A DNA stretch of 64,000 nucleotides, from the NCBI RefSeq assembly GCF_002733835.1, contig NZ_NVWY01000001.1, positions 124,001 through 188,000 on the forward strand, written 5' to 3'. Source of the DNA: Alcanivorax sp. (lineage in GTDB: Bacteria; Pseudomonadota; Gammaproteobacteria; Pseudomonadales; Alcanivoracaceae). The position numbers and the translations under genes were made by a program. This document shows, one piece after another, positions 8,073-17,396 of this stretch. Every line of letters starts with the position of its first letter. Positions within the stretch are counted from its first letter, which is position 1. Below the pieces are notes generated by a model. The model did no database searches and was not told where the DNA came from. It saw only the letters and a program-made list of their open reading frames with translations.

Positions 8073-10298
8073 GTGAGCCGTTACCAACCTGCCCGACCCG
8101 TATTGCGGGCAATGACATTGCGCCTTGCCATGGGCCTGACCTTTCCCCTCACCCTGACCCTGGCTCTTCCTGCCCAGGCAGAAACCGGCCAGCAGCAATA
8201 CAATATCGCGGCGGGGCCGCTCAATACTGTGCTGGCCCGCTTTGCCACTGCCTCCGGCACTCTGATTGCCGGTGACATCCAGCTTGCCGCAGGCCAGCAG
8301 AGCCAGGGCCTGCAAGGCAGCTACACCCCCGCACAGGGCCTGAGCCGGATCCTCGCCGGCACCGGCCTGGTGGCAAAAGCACAGCCGGATGGATCGTTTG
8401 CCCTGGCCAAAGCCAACACCCGAGCATCCACCCTGGAACCTGTCAAAGTCAGCGCCGCCCGCGGCGACAATCTGCAGAACATCGTCAGCTATGACTACAG
8501 TGATATTTCACGGGCACAACCCCAGGACACCAAGGACCTGTTCAAGAACGAGGCCTCCGTTTCTGTGGGCGGCTCCATACCGGTCAACGAAAAGGTCTAT
8601 GTACGCGGTGTGGAAGAAACTGCCATGCTGGTCACCGTGGATGGCGCCCGGCAGAACAACAAGGTGTTCCACCACAACGCCACCAACCTGATCGACCCTT
8701 CTCTTCTGAAGTCCGCCAGTGCCGCCGCCGGCGTCGCCTCTGCCGACGACGGCCCCGGTGCACTGGGCGGTGCGCTAAAATATGAAACCGTGGATGTGGC
8801 CGATATGCTCGCCCCTGGTGATAACCTGGGTGGCTTCCTGAACGGCCGCTATGCCTCCAATGGCGATGCCGTCACCACGGCCGGCTCCTTGTTCGGTCGC
8901 AGTAACGGTTTCGAAGCGCTGGGTTATGTGAAGCAGGTAGAGGGCAATCACTACGAAGATGCCAACGGCGATAACGTGCCCTACACCGAGCCCGGGCTGC
9001 TCAGCGGCCTGGCCAAGCTGGCCTACGAGAATGCCAACGTCGGGCGAATCGAACTGAGCCACGAAGTGGTCAACGACGATTCCGAGCGCCCCTATCGAGC
9101 CAATTTTTCCGGCCTCACCGCCGGGCGGCCAGTACCGGCATCACGCAACTATGACCTGACCCGCCAAAACACCGTGCTCGGTTACAGCCGCTTGAAAGGC
9201 AGTGGCCTGTGGAACCCGGAAGTGACTGTCGCCAATAACGAAACCGAACTGGTGACCAGTGAAAATCCACTGGCCGCCCCCAACACCACCGTGGAATACA
9301 CCGGCATCACCGAAAGCGTCTCGGCCACCGCCAAAAACACTTTCCACACCGGCTTCGTTGATATCACTGCCGGCATGGACTACTACGATGATAGCGCTGT
9401 ATTCCAGTACGCGGGAGACCCGGACCTGGAAGAACAGGCCGAAAATACCGGCGCCTTCGTGCAGTTCCGCCAAACGCTGTTCCAGCGCCTGGACCTGTCC
9501 TACGGCCTGCGCCATGACCAGCAGGATTTCACCGGCACCGATGATTCCAGCCATGAAGACGAAGGCACCAGCAGCAACGTCTTCGCCGAATTTCATTTCA
9601 ACGAACACTTTGCCATCAATGCCGGTTACGCCGATGTCTGGGGTGGCACGGCGCTGGCCGAGAACTTTATTCTCAACGGCGCCTGGGTCTACAACGACAT
9701 GAAGCCGGTGCAGTCCCACAACCACACCGTGGGGTTCAAAGCCAACTGGAACGGTTTTTTCCTCGAAGCGAATCAATTTGAAACCGGCCTGCGCGATGCC
9801 CGCGTTCCCACTTATCGTGGCGGCCCGGATCTGTTCTCGGACTTTGATATCAACGGCTTCGACACCACCGTTGGTTACCGTGCCGATCTTGGCCGACTTT
9901 CTGTTACCTATGCCGATATCGAATCGAAAATGGATGACGAATTCGCCACCTCCTACGACGGTAACTATTTCACCGTACCGCTGGGTGAACAGGTGGCCAT
10001 CAGCGGCGAGCTCTACTGGCCGAACGCACAGTGGGCCCTGGGCCTGACCACGGAAATCGCCCTGGAGAATGATGACCTGGAGTCACGTGGGCTTGGGGAA
10101 AAACAGGACAGCTACACCGTAGTCGACGTGTACGTGAACTACACCCCGATCGATGCCCTGTCACTGCGCCTGTCCGTGGACAACCTGAATAACGAGGAAT
10201 ACACCGAGCGCGCCAGCTATGGCCAGGAGTTCCCCACGGTGGCGCCACTGCTGGAACCGGGCCGCTCCATCAACATGGATGTTCGCTACAACTTCTAA
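8073..10298 (+). CDS. TonB-dependent outer-membrane transducer receptor
   Basis: I place the start at GTG 8073, which has a TGGAG sequence five bases upstream; the frame is open to an earlier ATG at 8016 without a good site. The 741-residue precursor has a signal peptide ending in PAQA, an STN signalling domain (QYNIAAGPLNTVLARFA onwards, about 70 residues), a plug domain, and a beta-barrel ending in RYNF. The STN domain shows that it signals to the adjacent FecR/FecI pair. A VDGARQ sequence in the plug region recalls haem/haemophore receptors, but I see no clear FRAP/NPNL haem motif, so the ligand is left open between haem and siderophore. Confidence 0.9.
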   Translation: MSRYQPARPVLRAMTLRLAMGLTFPLTLTLALPAQAETGQQQYNIAAGPLNTVLARFATASGTLIAGDIQLAAGQQSQGLQGSYTPAQGLSRILAGTGLVAKAQPDGSFALAKANTRASTLEPVKVSAARGDNLQNIVSYDYSDISRAQPQDTKDLFKNEASVSVGGSIPVNEKVYVRGVEETAMLVTVDGARQNNKVFHHNATNLIDPSLLKSASAAAGVASADDGPGALGGALKYETVDVADMLAPGDNLGGFLNGRYASNGDAVTTAGSLFGRSNGFEALGYVKQVEGNHYEDANGDNVPYTEPGLLSGLAKLAYENANVGRIELSHEVVNDDSERPYRANFSGLTAGRPVPASRNYDLTRQNTVLGYSRLKGSGLWNPEVTVANNETELVTSENPLAAPNTTVEYTGITESVSATAKNTFHTGFVDITAGMDYYDDSAVFQYAGDPDLEEQAENTGAFVQFRQTLFQRLDLSYGLRHDQQDFTGTDDSSHEDEGTSSNVFAEFHFNEHFAINAGYADVWGGTALAENFILNGAWVYNDMKPVQSHNHTVGFKANWNGFFLEANQFETGLRDARVPTYRGGPDLFSDFDINGFDTTVGYRADLGRLSVTYADIESKMDDEFATSYDGNYFTVPLGEQVAISGELYWPNAQWALGLTTEIALENDDLESRGLGEKQDSYTVVDVYVNYTPIDALSLRLSVDNLNNEEYTERASYGQEFPTVAPLLEPGRSINMDVRYNF

Positions 10299-10316
10299 TG
10301 ATTGAGCACCAGAAGA

Positions 10317-10352
10317 CCAGCGGCTCTCCCAGCCCGATGGCGGAGCCGCTGG
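10317..10352 (+). terminator. Hairpin after the TonB receptor gene
   Basis: A perfect 10-bp stem (CCAGCGGCTC / GAGCCGCTGG) with a 16-base loop lies 18 bases after the receptor stop codon. There is no T tract, so it may stabilise the 3' end or act as a weak terminator. Confidence 0.45.
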
Positions 10353-10397
10353 CAGCGTTGCTGCAAGTGATCGCATTTTTTCAGGGGCAAAAACGCA

Positions 10398-10435
10398 AAA
10401 GGCCGCAACAGGAAACTGTTGCGGCCTTTCTTTGT
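10398..10435 (-). terminator. Intrinsic terminator after tRNA-Leu
   Basis: A 14-bp perfect stem (AAAGGCCGCAACAG / CTGTTGCGGCCTTT) closes a GAAA tetraloop. Read on the minus strand it lies directly after the 3' end of the tRNA gene; A/T-rich flanks allow it to work in both directions. Confidence 0.85.
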
Positions 10436-10437
10436 GA

Positions 10438-10522
<85 letters not shown>

Positions 10523-10577
10523 AGTGGGCGGCTATTCTAGCAGGCTATCGGCTAATTACCAGCCCCCCGCCAACCGG

Positions 10578-11282
10578 TTAACCGCCTTGCAGAATACGGT
10601 AGAGCGCCTGCAGATCCTGATCGATTTTGCTGACCCGGTTTTGCAGAGTGTTCAGCCGGGAATCATCCGATTGTGGTGCGGATTGTGTTGCAGTTTGTGG
10701 TGCGGATTGCGCCACCGGCTGCGCCCGGGGCCGGCTATCCAGTGAGGCAACGCGAGAAGACAGCGCCTTGACGCTGGCACTCAAACCGTTGAGGCGCTTT
10801 TCCAGCGCCACCGTCGTCTCCCCGTTATCCGTGCTATTCAGCTTGGCCACCGCCACAGTAAGCCCGCGCACCTTTGCGCTCAGCTGACGCAAATCATCAC
10901 GCACTGACGCTGCCACATCCGCGGCTCCCCCCGCAGGCTGAACAGCCACCGGACGAGCCGATTTCTGTTCTGCCAGATCAGCGGCCAGTTGATAATACTG
11001 TTGACGTAATTCACTCAACTCACGGCTGCTGGACCGCTGCTCCAACCACAACACCACCGCCAGCGATGTGGCCACCAGGGCGAGCCCCAGTGACAGCCAA
11101 AGCAGCCTGGAGCGCCCGCCTTCTGACATGCCGACTGGCCTCTGCCGTGGTGCAGAAATAAACGGTGCAGATTCGGTATCCGGTAACGGGGCCGGCGGCG
11201 CAACCGCCAACACGTCCTGATTAAGGCCCTGTAAACGGTTTGCTTTACTTTCCGACAACGGGGTATGCGGCATCTTTGCCAT
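10578..11282 (-). CDS. Single-pass membrane protein with coiled-coil, unknown
   Basis: Starting at the ATG 11280-11282 gives 234 residues: a Pro/Ala-rich cytoplasmic N-terminus of about 55 residues, one transmembrane helix (LLWLSLGLALVATSLAVVLWL), then a periplasmic heptad-rich region (LSELRQQYYQLAADLAEQ, LRQLSAKVRGLTVAVAKL) and a Gln/Ser-rich linker ending in a short helix. No enzyme motif is present. The next gene upstream on this strand has the same plan, so the two may be diverged paralogues. The function is unknown; a scaffold or peptidoglycan/envelope spacer role is only a guess. Confidence 0.65.
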   Translation of the reverse strand: MAKMPHTPLSESKANRLQGLNQDVLAVAPPAPLPDTESAPFISAPRQRPVGMSEGGRSRLLWLSLGLALVATSLAVVLWLEQRSSSRELSELRQQYYQLAADLAEQKSARPVAVQPAGGAADVAASVRDDLRQLSAKVRGLTVAVAKLNSTDNGETTVALEKRLNGLSASVKALSSRVASLDSRPRAQPVAQSAPQTATQSAPQSDDSRLNTLQNRVSKIDQDLQALYRILQGG

Positions 11283-11378
11283 GGCAAAACGCTCTTTTTG
11301 ATTATTGTTTATTTCACTCAATCTGCCAGTGAGCCGGCCTCTCCCCCCGGAGAACGCCAGCTACTGCCGGTCATACAA

Positions 11379-12239
11379 TCAACGGCCTTCCAGTGAATCC
11401 AGACGGCTATTGACCTGCAGACGATAAGCATCAAACGCTGCCACTGCGGCTTCAACGTCGTCAACCCGGGCGTCCAGTGTCGAAATCTTGCCCTGGGCTT
11501 TTTCCACCTTGTCCAGACCGCTTTTCAGGCTGGCTTGCTGACGCTCAAGCTGCTTGATGCTGTCCACCAGCACTTCCACCCGTGTCTGCATTTGCCCGAT
11601 CTGGCTCTGCCATTGGTCGCTGCTTTTGTTCACCGCTGCCACCGCGCTTTCCACCTGTTTTTTGAGCGCCGCGGCATCGCTGCTGATATTTTTTAATTTA
11701 CCGTCCACACCCGCCTGGCCTTTTTTGACCTCGGTGACCGAGGAGGACAGGGCGCTCAGAGCCTTTTTCTGCTCGGCGATGGCAGCTTTATTGCGCTTGT
11801 TGCTCAGATCCCACAATTTGCGGATTTCATCTTCATTCGCTTCCAGCTTCTTGCCGTGGGTCTGAACCGTATCCAGCAGTCTGCCGGAGGATTGGTTGAG
11901 GCTTTCATCGGTCGCCGACAAACGGGATTGAAGGTTGCCCATTTTTTCACTGGATTCCGTCAACCGGTTATCCAGCTGCGCCTGCAACCCGGAGACCTGC
12001 TTGCTGAACCAGACACCCAGAACAGCGATCAGCACGACCAACACCAGGCACGCGGCCATCCAGCCACCATTGCCACCACCAGAGGGCGCCGGCTTGTGCG
12101 GTTTCGGCGTCGGTTTTCCGCCACTGGGGGGCGTTTTTTTGCCATTGCCACCCGACGCCGCACCGGATGTGTTGGCTCGGGGTTCATCAACAGCAACGTC
12201 ATTCAGGTCACCAAGATTGACTTCACGATCTCGCGTCAT
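11379..12239 (-). CDS. Single-pass membrane protein with long coiled-coil, unknown
   Basis: The 286-residue product has a low-complexity cytoplasmic N-terminus rich in Gly, Pro and Lys (residues about 24-58), a transmembrane helix (WMAACLVLVVLIAVLGVWF, near 60-78), and then some 200 residues of nearly continuous heptad pattern (LQAQLDNRL, LQSRLSATDESL, VLVDSIKQLERQQASL), ending DSLEGR. This is a membrane-anchored periplasmic coiled-coil rod. It lies 96 bases upstream of a gene with the same layout and 62 bases downstream of a secreted-protein gene, all on the minus strand. I recognise no named family. Confidence 0.7.
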   Translation of the reverse strand: MTRDREVNLGDLNDVAVDEPRANTSGAASGGNGKKTPPSGGKPTPKPHKPAPSGGGNGGWMAACLVLVVLIAVLGVWFSKQVSGLQAQLDNRLTESSEKMGNLQSRLSATDESLNQSSGRLLDTVQTHGKKLEANEDEIRKLWDLSNKRNKAAIAEQKKALSALSSSVTEVKKGQAGVDGKLKNISSDAAALKKQVESAVAAVNKSSDQWQSQIGQMQTRVEVLVDSIKQLERQQASLKSGLDKVEKAQGKISTLDARVDDVEAAVAAFDAYRLQVNSRLDSLEGR

Positions 12240-12301
12240 GCTTTACTTCCCGGGGGACACCCCGTTTGGTTGATTATTGATCTCAACGTTGGCTGTCAAC
12301 G

Positions 12302-12853
12302 TTACTCTGAATGATCGAACAGCGATTGGTCGGTCGGGTAGTAGACTGGCTCGCCCGGTTCGTATTTTCCGTTATCTTTCTCAAGAAATGGCAGGAAAAT
12401 AACCCACGGCCGCACATCCCGATGATCGACGAGGGCCCAAACACCGATTACCTGGTTCCCTTCATCATCGCTGATTTCATGCAGTCGGAATAAAGCCAGC
12501 ATGTCCACATCCGGCTTTTTCTTCCCTTCTTCTTGAAGCTTTCTGTACAGAACCTCCACCCATTGCTCTGGCGCTGGAGCATCCTCTTTTTCACCTGTAT
12601 AAGTCATTGCCTGCGCAGAATCCCCCTTCTGGACCAATCCGAAAGGGTAAAAACTGCCAAATTTCTTGATCGCCTTTATCGCTTCACCAATTCCCGCAGC
12701 GGCCAGTTTATCCATGGCCTGCTGCTCCGGGCTTTTTTCTGCTTCGTCAGCGCTCTTTGTTTGCGCTGTTTTTGTGTCACTCGCCTGTTCGGCTGCCATG
12801 GCCGGAGTCACCCACAAGCCGGCCAGCAACATCACCAATCCAATAAAACGCAT
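12302..12853 (-). CDS. Secreted/periplasmic protein, unknown
   Basis: The ATG at 12853, with AGGTG five bases upstream, is preferred because the protein then begins with a standard signal peptide (MRFIGLVMLLAGLWVTPAMA). The mature part has an acidic/Lys-rich linker and then a compact domain with KKFGSFYPFGLVQKGDSAQAM, ALFRLHEISDDEGNQVIGVWALVDHRDVRPWVIFLPF and a C-terminal YYPTDQSLFD. It is probably periplasmic, about 160 residues after cleavage. No family is recognised. It is the first gene of a three-gene minus-strand group with two membrane coiled-coil proteins, and it follows sodB beyond a strong terminator. Confidence 0.7.
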   Translation of the reverse strand: MRFIGLVMLLAGLWVTPAMAAEQASDTKTAQTKSADEAEKSPEQQAMDKLAAAGIGEAIKAIKKFGSFYPFGLVQKGDSAQAMTYTGEKEDAPAPEQWVEVLYRKLQEEGKKKPDVDMLALFRLHEISDDEGNQVIGVWALVDHRDVRPWVIFLPFLEKDNGKYEPGEPVYYPTDQSLFDHSE

Positions 12854-12965
12854 ACAACACCTGTTATTGTCATCATTATCCCGGAATTTGACCGTCATCC
12901 GGCCAACAAGATCCCGAGCCTGTCGGACGCTACCAAACTTACCCTTCTATCGCCATAAAGACACA

Positions 12966-12994
12966 AAAAAGGCCGCAAAAGCGGCCCTTTTCAT
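12966..12994 (-). terminator. Bidirectional terminator after sodB
   Basis: The stem GGCCGC/GCGGCC around an AAAA loop is flanked by an A tract and a T tract, so it terminates on either strand. On the minus strand it follows the sodB stop by about 50 bases. Confidence 0.85.
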
Positions 12995-13042
12995 TGCCTG
13001 AACGGTATCTGCAAAGACCCCTTCAGGCTTACCCAACCGGGT

Positions 13043-13630
13043 TTATGCAGCAAAGTTGCTGGCGGCGAAATCCCAGTTGATCAGGTTCCAGATGGACTCC
13101 AGATACTTGGGACGGGCGTTGCGGTAGTCCACGTAGTAGGCGTGCTCCCACACGTCCACGGTGAACAGCGGGGCCTGACCCTTGCCGTGGGCAATCGGGG
13201 TGTCCGCATCGTCGGTGTTGACGATTTCCAGGCTGCCATCGCTGTTTTTCACCAGCCAGGTCCAGCCGGAACCGAAGTTACCGGTTGCCTTGGCATTGAA
13301 CTGGTTCTTGAACTCGTCGAAAGAACCGAACGCCTTGTCGATGGCTGCGCCCAGATCACCACTGGGAGCACCGCCGCCATTGGGGCTGAGGCTGTTCCAG
13401 TAGAAGGTGTGGTTCCATACCTGGGCTGCCTGGTTGAACAGACCGCCTTCGGCGCTCTTGATGATTTCTTCCAGGGATTTGCCTTCGTTGTCGGTGCCGG
13501 CAACCATATCGTTCAGCTTGGTCACGTAGGCGTTGTGGTGCTTGCCGTGGTGATACTCCAGCGTTTCGGCAGAAATATGCGGTTCCAGTGCATTTTTCTC
13601 GAACGGAAGCGGCGGTAATTCAAAAGCCAT
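13043..13630 (-). CDS. sodB: Superoxide dismutase [Fe]
   Basis: The product converts superoxide to oxygen and hydrogen peroxide in the cytoplasm. The ATG at 13630 with AGGGG upstream gives 195 residues, the normal length. Metal ligands are His27, His74, Asp159 and His163 (in the signature DVWEHAYY), and Gln70 in AAQVWNH is the hydrogen-bonding Gln found at this position in Fe-type enzymes. It is transcribed alone, with its own terminator. Identification is by complete active-site motifs and is very sure. Confidence 0.97.
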   Translation of the reverse strand: MAFELPPLPFEKNALEPHISAETLEYHHGKHHNAYVTKLNDMVAGTDNEGKSLEEIIKSAEGGLFNQAAQVWNHTFYWNSLSPNGGGAPSGDLGAAIDKAFGSFDEFKNQFNAKATGNFGSGWTWLVKNSDGSLEIVNTDDADTPIAHGKGQAPLFTVDVWEHAYYVDYRNARPKYLESIWNLINWDFAASNFAA

Positions 13631-13833
13631 AATTTGTCCCCTGACATCATGTTGTCCCATTGCTCATTGCAACGGGCCGAAATTCCCCGCAGACAACCTG
13701 CCGGTGGCCTGCGGCCGAACGATAATAACAAGCTACCGGTCGTGTTCTCTACTCTGGCAAGGCTTTGCCTTTCGGTATCATAGACAAAACCTATCATTTG
13801 CCAGCAATACGTGACCGGCAGGTCCTTGTCAGA

Positions 13834-13877
13834 TGGGGCGCAACGCCCTTGTTTCAAGTACAATGCGCCCCAATTTT
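13834..13877 (+). promoter_or_regulatory. Hairpin plus T tract in thiolase leader region
   Basis: A 9-bp perfect inverted repeat (TGGGGCGCA / TGCGCCCCA, 21-base loop) is followed by ATTTTT and lies about 70 bases before the thiolase start. It looks like an intrinsic terminator but there is no upstream + strand gene. The right arm also overlaps a TACAAT hexamer (13859-13864) that would make a good -10 box. It may be a leader attenuator or simply a promoter with dyad symmetry. The rest of 13631-13940 holds only the divergent control regions. Confidence 0.4.
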
Positions 13878-13940
13878 TACGTTCCGGGACGTTTCTTTTG
13901 CGTTCTGTTAACGCCTTCAACTGTTTGGCAGGAGAAAAAC

Positions 13941-15122
13941 ATGTCTGATGATGCAGTCGTCATTGTAAACGGTGCCCGCACCGCCATGGGCGGTTTCCAG
14001 GGTTCCCTGTCCGCTGTCAGCGCCCCGGAACTGGGTGCCGCGTCCATCCGCGAAGCGGTCGCTCGCGCCGGCCTGCAAGCCGAGGACGTACAGGAAGTCA
14101 TCATGGGCTGTGTACTGCCCGCCGGCCTGAAACAGGGCCCGGCCCGTCAGGCCATGCGTCTGGCCGGCCTGCCGGACAGCACCGGCGCCACCACCATCAA
14201 CAAGCTGTGTGGTTCCGGCATGAAGGCCACCATGTTTGCCTACGATTCCATCAAGGCTGGCACCAACGACATCGTGGTATCCGGCGGCATGGAATCCATG
14301 ACCAACGCCCCCTACGTGCTGGACAAAGCCCGCGCCGGCATGCGCATGGGCCACGGCCAGATCTTTGATCACATGTTTCTGGATGGCCTGGAAGATGCAG
14401 AAACTGGCCGCCTGATGGGCTCTTTCGCCCAGGAAGTGGCCGACAAGCGCAACATCACCCGCGAAGACATGGACAACTACGCCATCGAATCCCTGAACCG
14501 CGCCAATGCGGCCGTCGATAACGGCTGGTTCAAGGACGAAATCGTGCCGGTGACCGTGAAGACCCGTAAGGGTGAAGTGGTTGTCGACACTGACGAACAA
14601 CCGGGCAACGCCAAGATCGACAAGATCCCCACCCTGCGCCCGGCCTTCGCCAAAGACGGCACCGTCACCGCCGCCAACGCCAGCTCCATCTCCGATGGTG
14701 GCTCAGCGCTGGTACTGGCCCGTGAATCCGTGGCCAACGAGCGCGGCCTGCAGCCGCTGGCCCGCATCCTCGCCCACGCCACCAACAGCAAGCACCCCAG
14801 CGAGTTCACCATTGCCCCCATCGGTGCCACCGAAGCGGTAATGAAGAAGGTCGGCTGGAGCGTGGACGATGTAGACCTGTTCGAGATCAACGAAGCCTTC
14901 GCCATGGTGGCGATGATGCCGATGATCGATCTGGGCATTCCCCACGAGAAAGTGAACATCCACGGCGGCGCCTGTGCCCTGGGTCACCCGGTGGGCTCCA
15001 CCGGCTCACGCATCATCCTGACCCTGATCCACGCGCTCAAGCGCACCGGCGGCAAACGCGGTGTGGCCAGCCTGTGTATCGGCGGCGGCGAAGCCACCGC
15101 AGTGGCTATCGAGCTGGTGTGA
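13941..15122 (+). CDS. Acetyl-CoA C-acetyltransferase (thiolase)
   Basis: The ATG at 13941 has a good AGGAG site eight bases upstream; the open frame extends further 5' without support. The 393-residue enzyme has the acyl-enzyme Cys90 (NKLCGSG), the NEAFA motif, His349 (GGACALGHPVG) and the general base Cys379 (SLCIGGGEA), spaced as in biosynthetic thiolases such as Zoogloea PhaA. It joins or cleaves acetoacetyl-CoA and acetyl-CoA, serving either beta-oxidation end steps, ketone body use or polyhydroxyalkanoate synthesis. No phaB or phaC is in the window, so the pathway is not fixed. A strong terminator follows. Confidence 0.95.
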   Translation: MSDDAVVIVNGARTAMGGFQGSLSAVSAPELGAASIREAVARAGLQAEDVQEVIMGCVLPAGLKQGPARQAMRLAGLPDSTGATTINKLCGSGMKATMFAYDSIKAGTNDIVVSGGMESMTNAPYVLDKARAGMRMGHGQIFDHMFLDGLEDAETGRLMGSFAQEVADKRNITREDMDNYAIESLNRANAAVDNGWFKDEIVPVTVKTRKGEVVVDTDEQPGNAKIDKIPTLRPAFAKDGTVTAANASSISDGGSALVLARESVANERGLQPLARILAHATNSKHPSEFTIAPIGATEAVMKKVGWSVDDVDLFEINEAFAMVAMMPMIDLGIPHEKVNIHGGACALGHPVGSTGSRIILTLIHALKRTGGKRGVASLCIGGGEATAVAIELV

Positions 15123-15152
15123 GACGCCTGACGCTGGACGCTTGATGCCAGA

Positions 15153-15184
15153 CAAAAACGGGGCCTTCGGGCCCCGTTTTTTGT
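15153..15184 (+). terminator. Intrinsic terminator of the thiolase gene
   Basis: The stem CGGGGCC/GGCCCCG closes a TTCG loop and is followed by TTTTTTG. It lies 30 bases after the thiolase stop. Confidence 0.93.
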
Positions 15185-15198
15185 TGGAAAATGACCAA

Positions 15199-15264
15199 GT
15201 ACCGAGTTACGAGAAGCGAGTGACGAAACCCGTAAAAGCTTTTCGCTACTCGAAACTCGTACCT
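15199..15264. repeat. Palindromic short-word array (GAGTTACGAG type)
   Basis: The segment GTACCGAGTTACGAGAAGCG is mirrored as an imperfect inverted repeat by CGCTACTCGAAACTCGTAC about 26 bases on. It is built of degenerate CGAGTWA-like words. A related sequence (GTTGCGAGAAACGAGGCACG) lies near 21946. The remaining 200 bases before the next gene contain no clear promoter or gene. Confidence 0.6.
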
Positions 15265-15477
15265 CGCGATGCCCCTTGATTCCTCACCACCGACCGCCGC
15301 AACCGCGTTCGCCATCGACTATCAACCGTGCCCACCCCGAAACATCCGCTTTCACTTTCAAATTCTGTTGCACTTTCCTGACCGGATTCGCCCTCTGTCG
15401 TATACGCAAACCCGGATTTCACCTGTACCCTGACCGGCTAGTCACCGTTTTGGGTTGAGCATAAGCCCGGGAGCACC

Positions 15478-17289
15478 ATGTCAGCATTACCCGTTATTAC
15501 CGCCATGGGCGGCATCAATGCCGCCGGCCGCAGTGCCCAGCATTTCGCTTTCCAGCGGCTTGTTTTCGATGCCCTGAATGAGGCCCAGCAAAACGACACG
15601 CGAACCGCGCTGGCCCGACTCACCGGCAATGACAGCGAGACCGTGCTGGCCCGCACCCTGATCCGCGCACTCCCCGACAGCCACCAGCTCCACGCCGCCC
15701 TCGCCGGCACCAGCGACGCCCCCATCACGCTGGAAATGCGCAATATGGACCTGCCCGACACCTTGCCTCCGGGCTGGCAGGTCAGCGCCGTGGACAAGCG
15801 CCGCAGCCGCGTCACCCTGCCCGCCGGGCTGGGCCTGCGGGTGCCCCACGACACGCCTCGCCGGGTCAGCGCCGCCGGCCAATTGCCGGACGGTTTCGAT
15901 CCCGGCGCGCTCTACGCCTCCCGCAATCATCCCCGCGCACTGCAAATGGCCATTTTCGGCATCAGCGACGCACTGGGTGATCTGGGCATGGACTGGGCGC
16001 AGGTGGCTGATCGGGTACGCCCGGATCAAGTCGCCGTATACGCCAGCAATGCCATGTCACAGATGGATGACAACGGCCTGGGCGGCGTCATGCGCTTCCC
16101 GCCCAACGGCCAGCGCATCACCTCCAAACAGGTGCCGCTGGGGCTGGGCGAAATGACCGCCGACTTTCTCAATGCCTATGTGCTGCACTCCGTCGGCACC
16201 ACCGGAGGCATGCTCGGCGCCTGCGCCACCTTCCTCTATAACCTGGAAAAAGGCGTCCATGCCATTCGCAGTGGCCGGGTGCGGGTGGCCATTGTGGGCA
16301 CCAGCGAAGCACCGCTGGTGCCAGAGATCATGGAGGGATACCGGGCCATGGGAGCACTGGCGGAGGATCAGGCGTTGGCCGCCCTGGACGGCGCCGCCAG
16401 CGCCGACCTGAACCGGGCCTGCCGCCCGTTCTCGGAGAACTGCGGTTTCACAATGGCGGAATCCGCCCAGTTCACGGTGCTGATGGACGATGCCCTGGCG
16501 CTGGAGCTGGGGGCCGATATTCTCGGCGCCGTGCCGGATGTGTTCATCCATGCCGATGGCGGCAAAAAATCCATCTCAGCCCCCGGTGTGGGCAACTACC
16601 TGACTGTGGGCAAGGCCGCAGCCCTCACCCGCCAGCTGATCGGCGAACAAGGGCTACGCCAGCACAGTTTTGTACACGCCCACGGCACCGGCACGCCGCA
16701 GAACCGGATCACCGAATCCGTGATTCTGGAGCGTACCGCCAAGGCCTTCGGGATTGAGCACTGGCCGGTGGTCGCCATCAAGGCCTATGTGGGGCATTCC
16801 CTGGGCAGTGCCGGCGGCGACCAGCTGTCTGCCACCCTGGGCAGTTTTGCCCAGGGCTGGCTGCCGGGCATTCGCACCGTGGACCACATTGCCGACGATG
16901 TGCACCGCGATCACCTGAATTTCTGCCTGGAGCATCAACCCCACGATGCATTGCAGGCCTCGCTGATCAATTCCAAGGGCTTCGGCGGTAACAACGCCAC
17001 CGCCGTGGCGCTATCACCGACGGTCACGGAAAGCCTGTTGCGGCAACGGCATGGCCAACAGGCCATAACACACTGGCAGACGGCACGGGACCCGGTGCTG
17101 CAGGCCAAGGCCCGTTTCCGCGACCACTGCCTGACCGAGGCACCGAAACCGGTTTACCGCTTTAACGAGGGGGTACTGGGAGATGAGCACGTCACCCTGA
17201 GTGATAAGGCGGTGCAGTTAAATAACGGCCCAGTCATGACCTTTGATGACGATATGGCCTTCAAGGATTTCCAGCTTAACGACCAGTAA
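15478..17289 (+). CDS. fabY: Beta-ketoacyl-ACP synthase, FabY type
   Basis: The 603-residue enzyme carries a condensing-enzyme core: active-site Cys249 (GACATF), His402 (VHAHGTGTPQN), Lys435 and His440 (KAYVGHSLGSAGG). It has an unusual 140-residue N-terminal region starting PVITAMGGINAAGRS and a C-terminal tail after INSKGFGGNNA. This layout and length (about 600 rather than 410 residues) match P. aeruginosa FabY, which condenses acetyl-CoA with malonyl-ACP to start fatty-acid synthesis in organisms that do not rely on FabH. GGGAG lies just before the ATG. It stands alone between a thiolase and a mobile element. Confidence 0.88.
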   Translation: MSALPVITAMGGINAAGRSAQHFAFQRLVFDALNEAQQNDTRTALARLTGNDSETVLARTLIRALPDSHQLHAALAGTSDAPITLEMRNMDLPDTLPPGWQVSAVDKRRSRVTLPAGLGLRVPHDTPRRVSAAGQLPDGFDPGALYASRNHPRALQMAIFGISDALGDLGMDWAQVADRVRPDQVAVYASNAMSQMDDNGLGGVMRFPPNGQRITSKQVPLGLGEMTADFLNAYVLHSVGTTGGMLGACATFLYNLEKGVHAIRSGRVRVAIVGTSEAPLVPEIMEGYRAMGALAEDQALAALDGAASADLNRACRPFSENCGFTMAESAQFTVLMDDALALELGADILGAVPDVFIHADGGKKSISAPGVGNYLTVGKAAALTRQLIGEQGLRQHSFVHAHGTGTPQNRITESVILERTAKAFGIEHWPVVAIKAYVGHSLGSAGGDQLSATLGSFAQGWLPGIRTVDHIADDVHRDHLNFCLEHQPHDALQASLINSKGFGGNNATAVALSPTVTESLLRQRHGQQAITHWQTARDPVLQAKARFRDHCLTEAPKPVYRFNEGVLGDEHVTLSDKAVQLNNGPVMTFDDDMAFKDFQLNDQ

Positions 17290-17396
17290 CCCCATCGCCA
17301 TTCAGCAGGCAACGGATAACGAAGCGACGATCGCAGGCCGGCGGCCAAGGGATGGGTAGCAAATAACAGGCTTACCAACGGGCCCGCCAACCCCGT

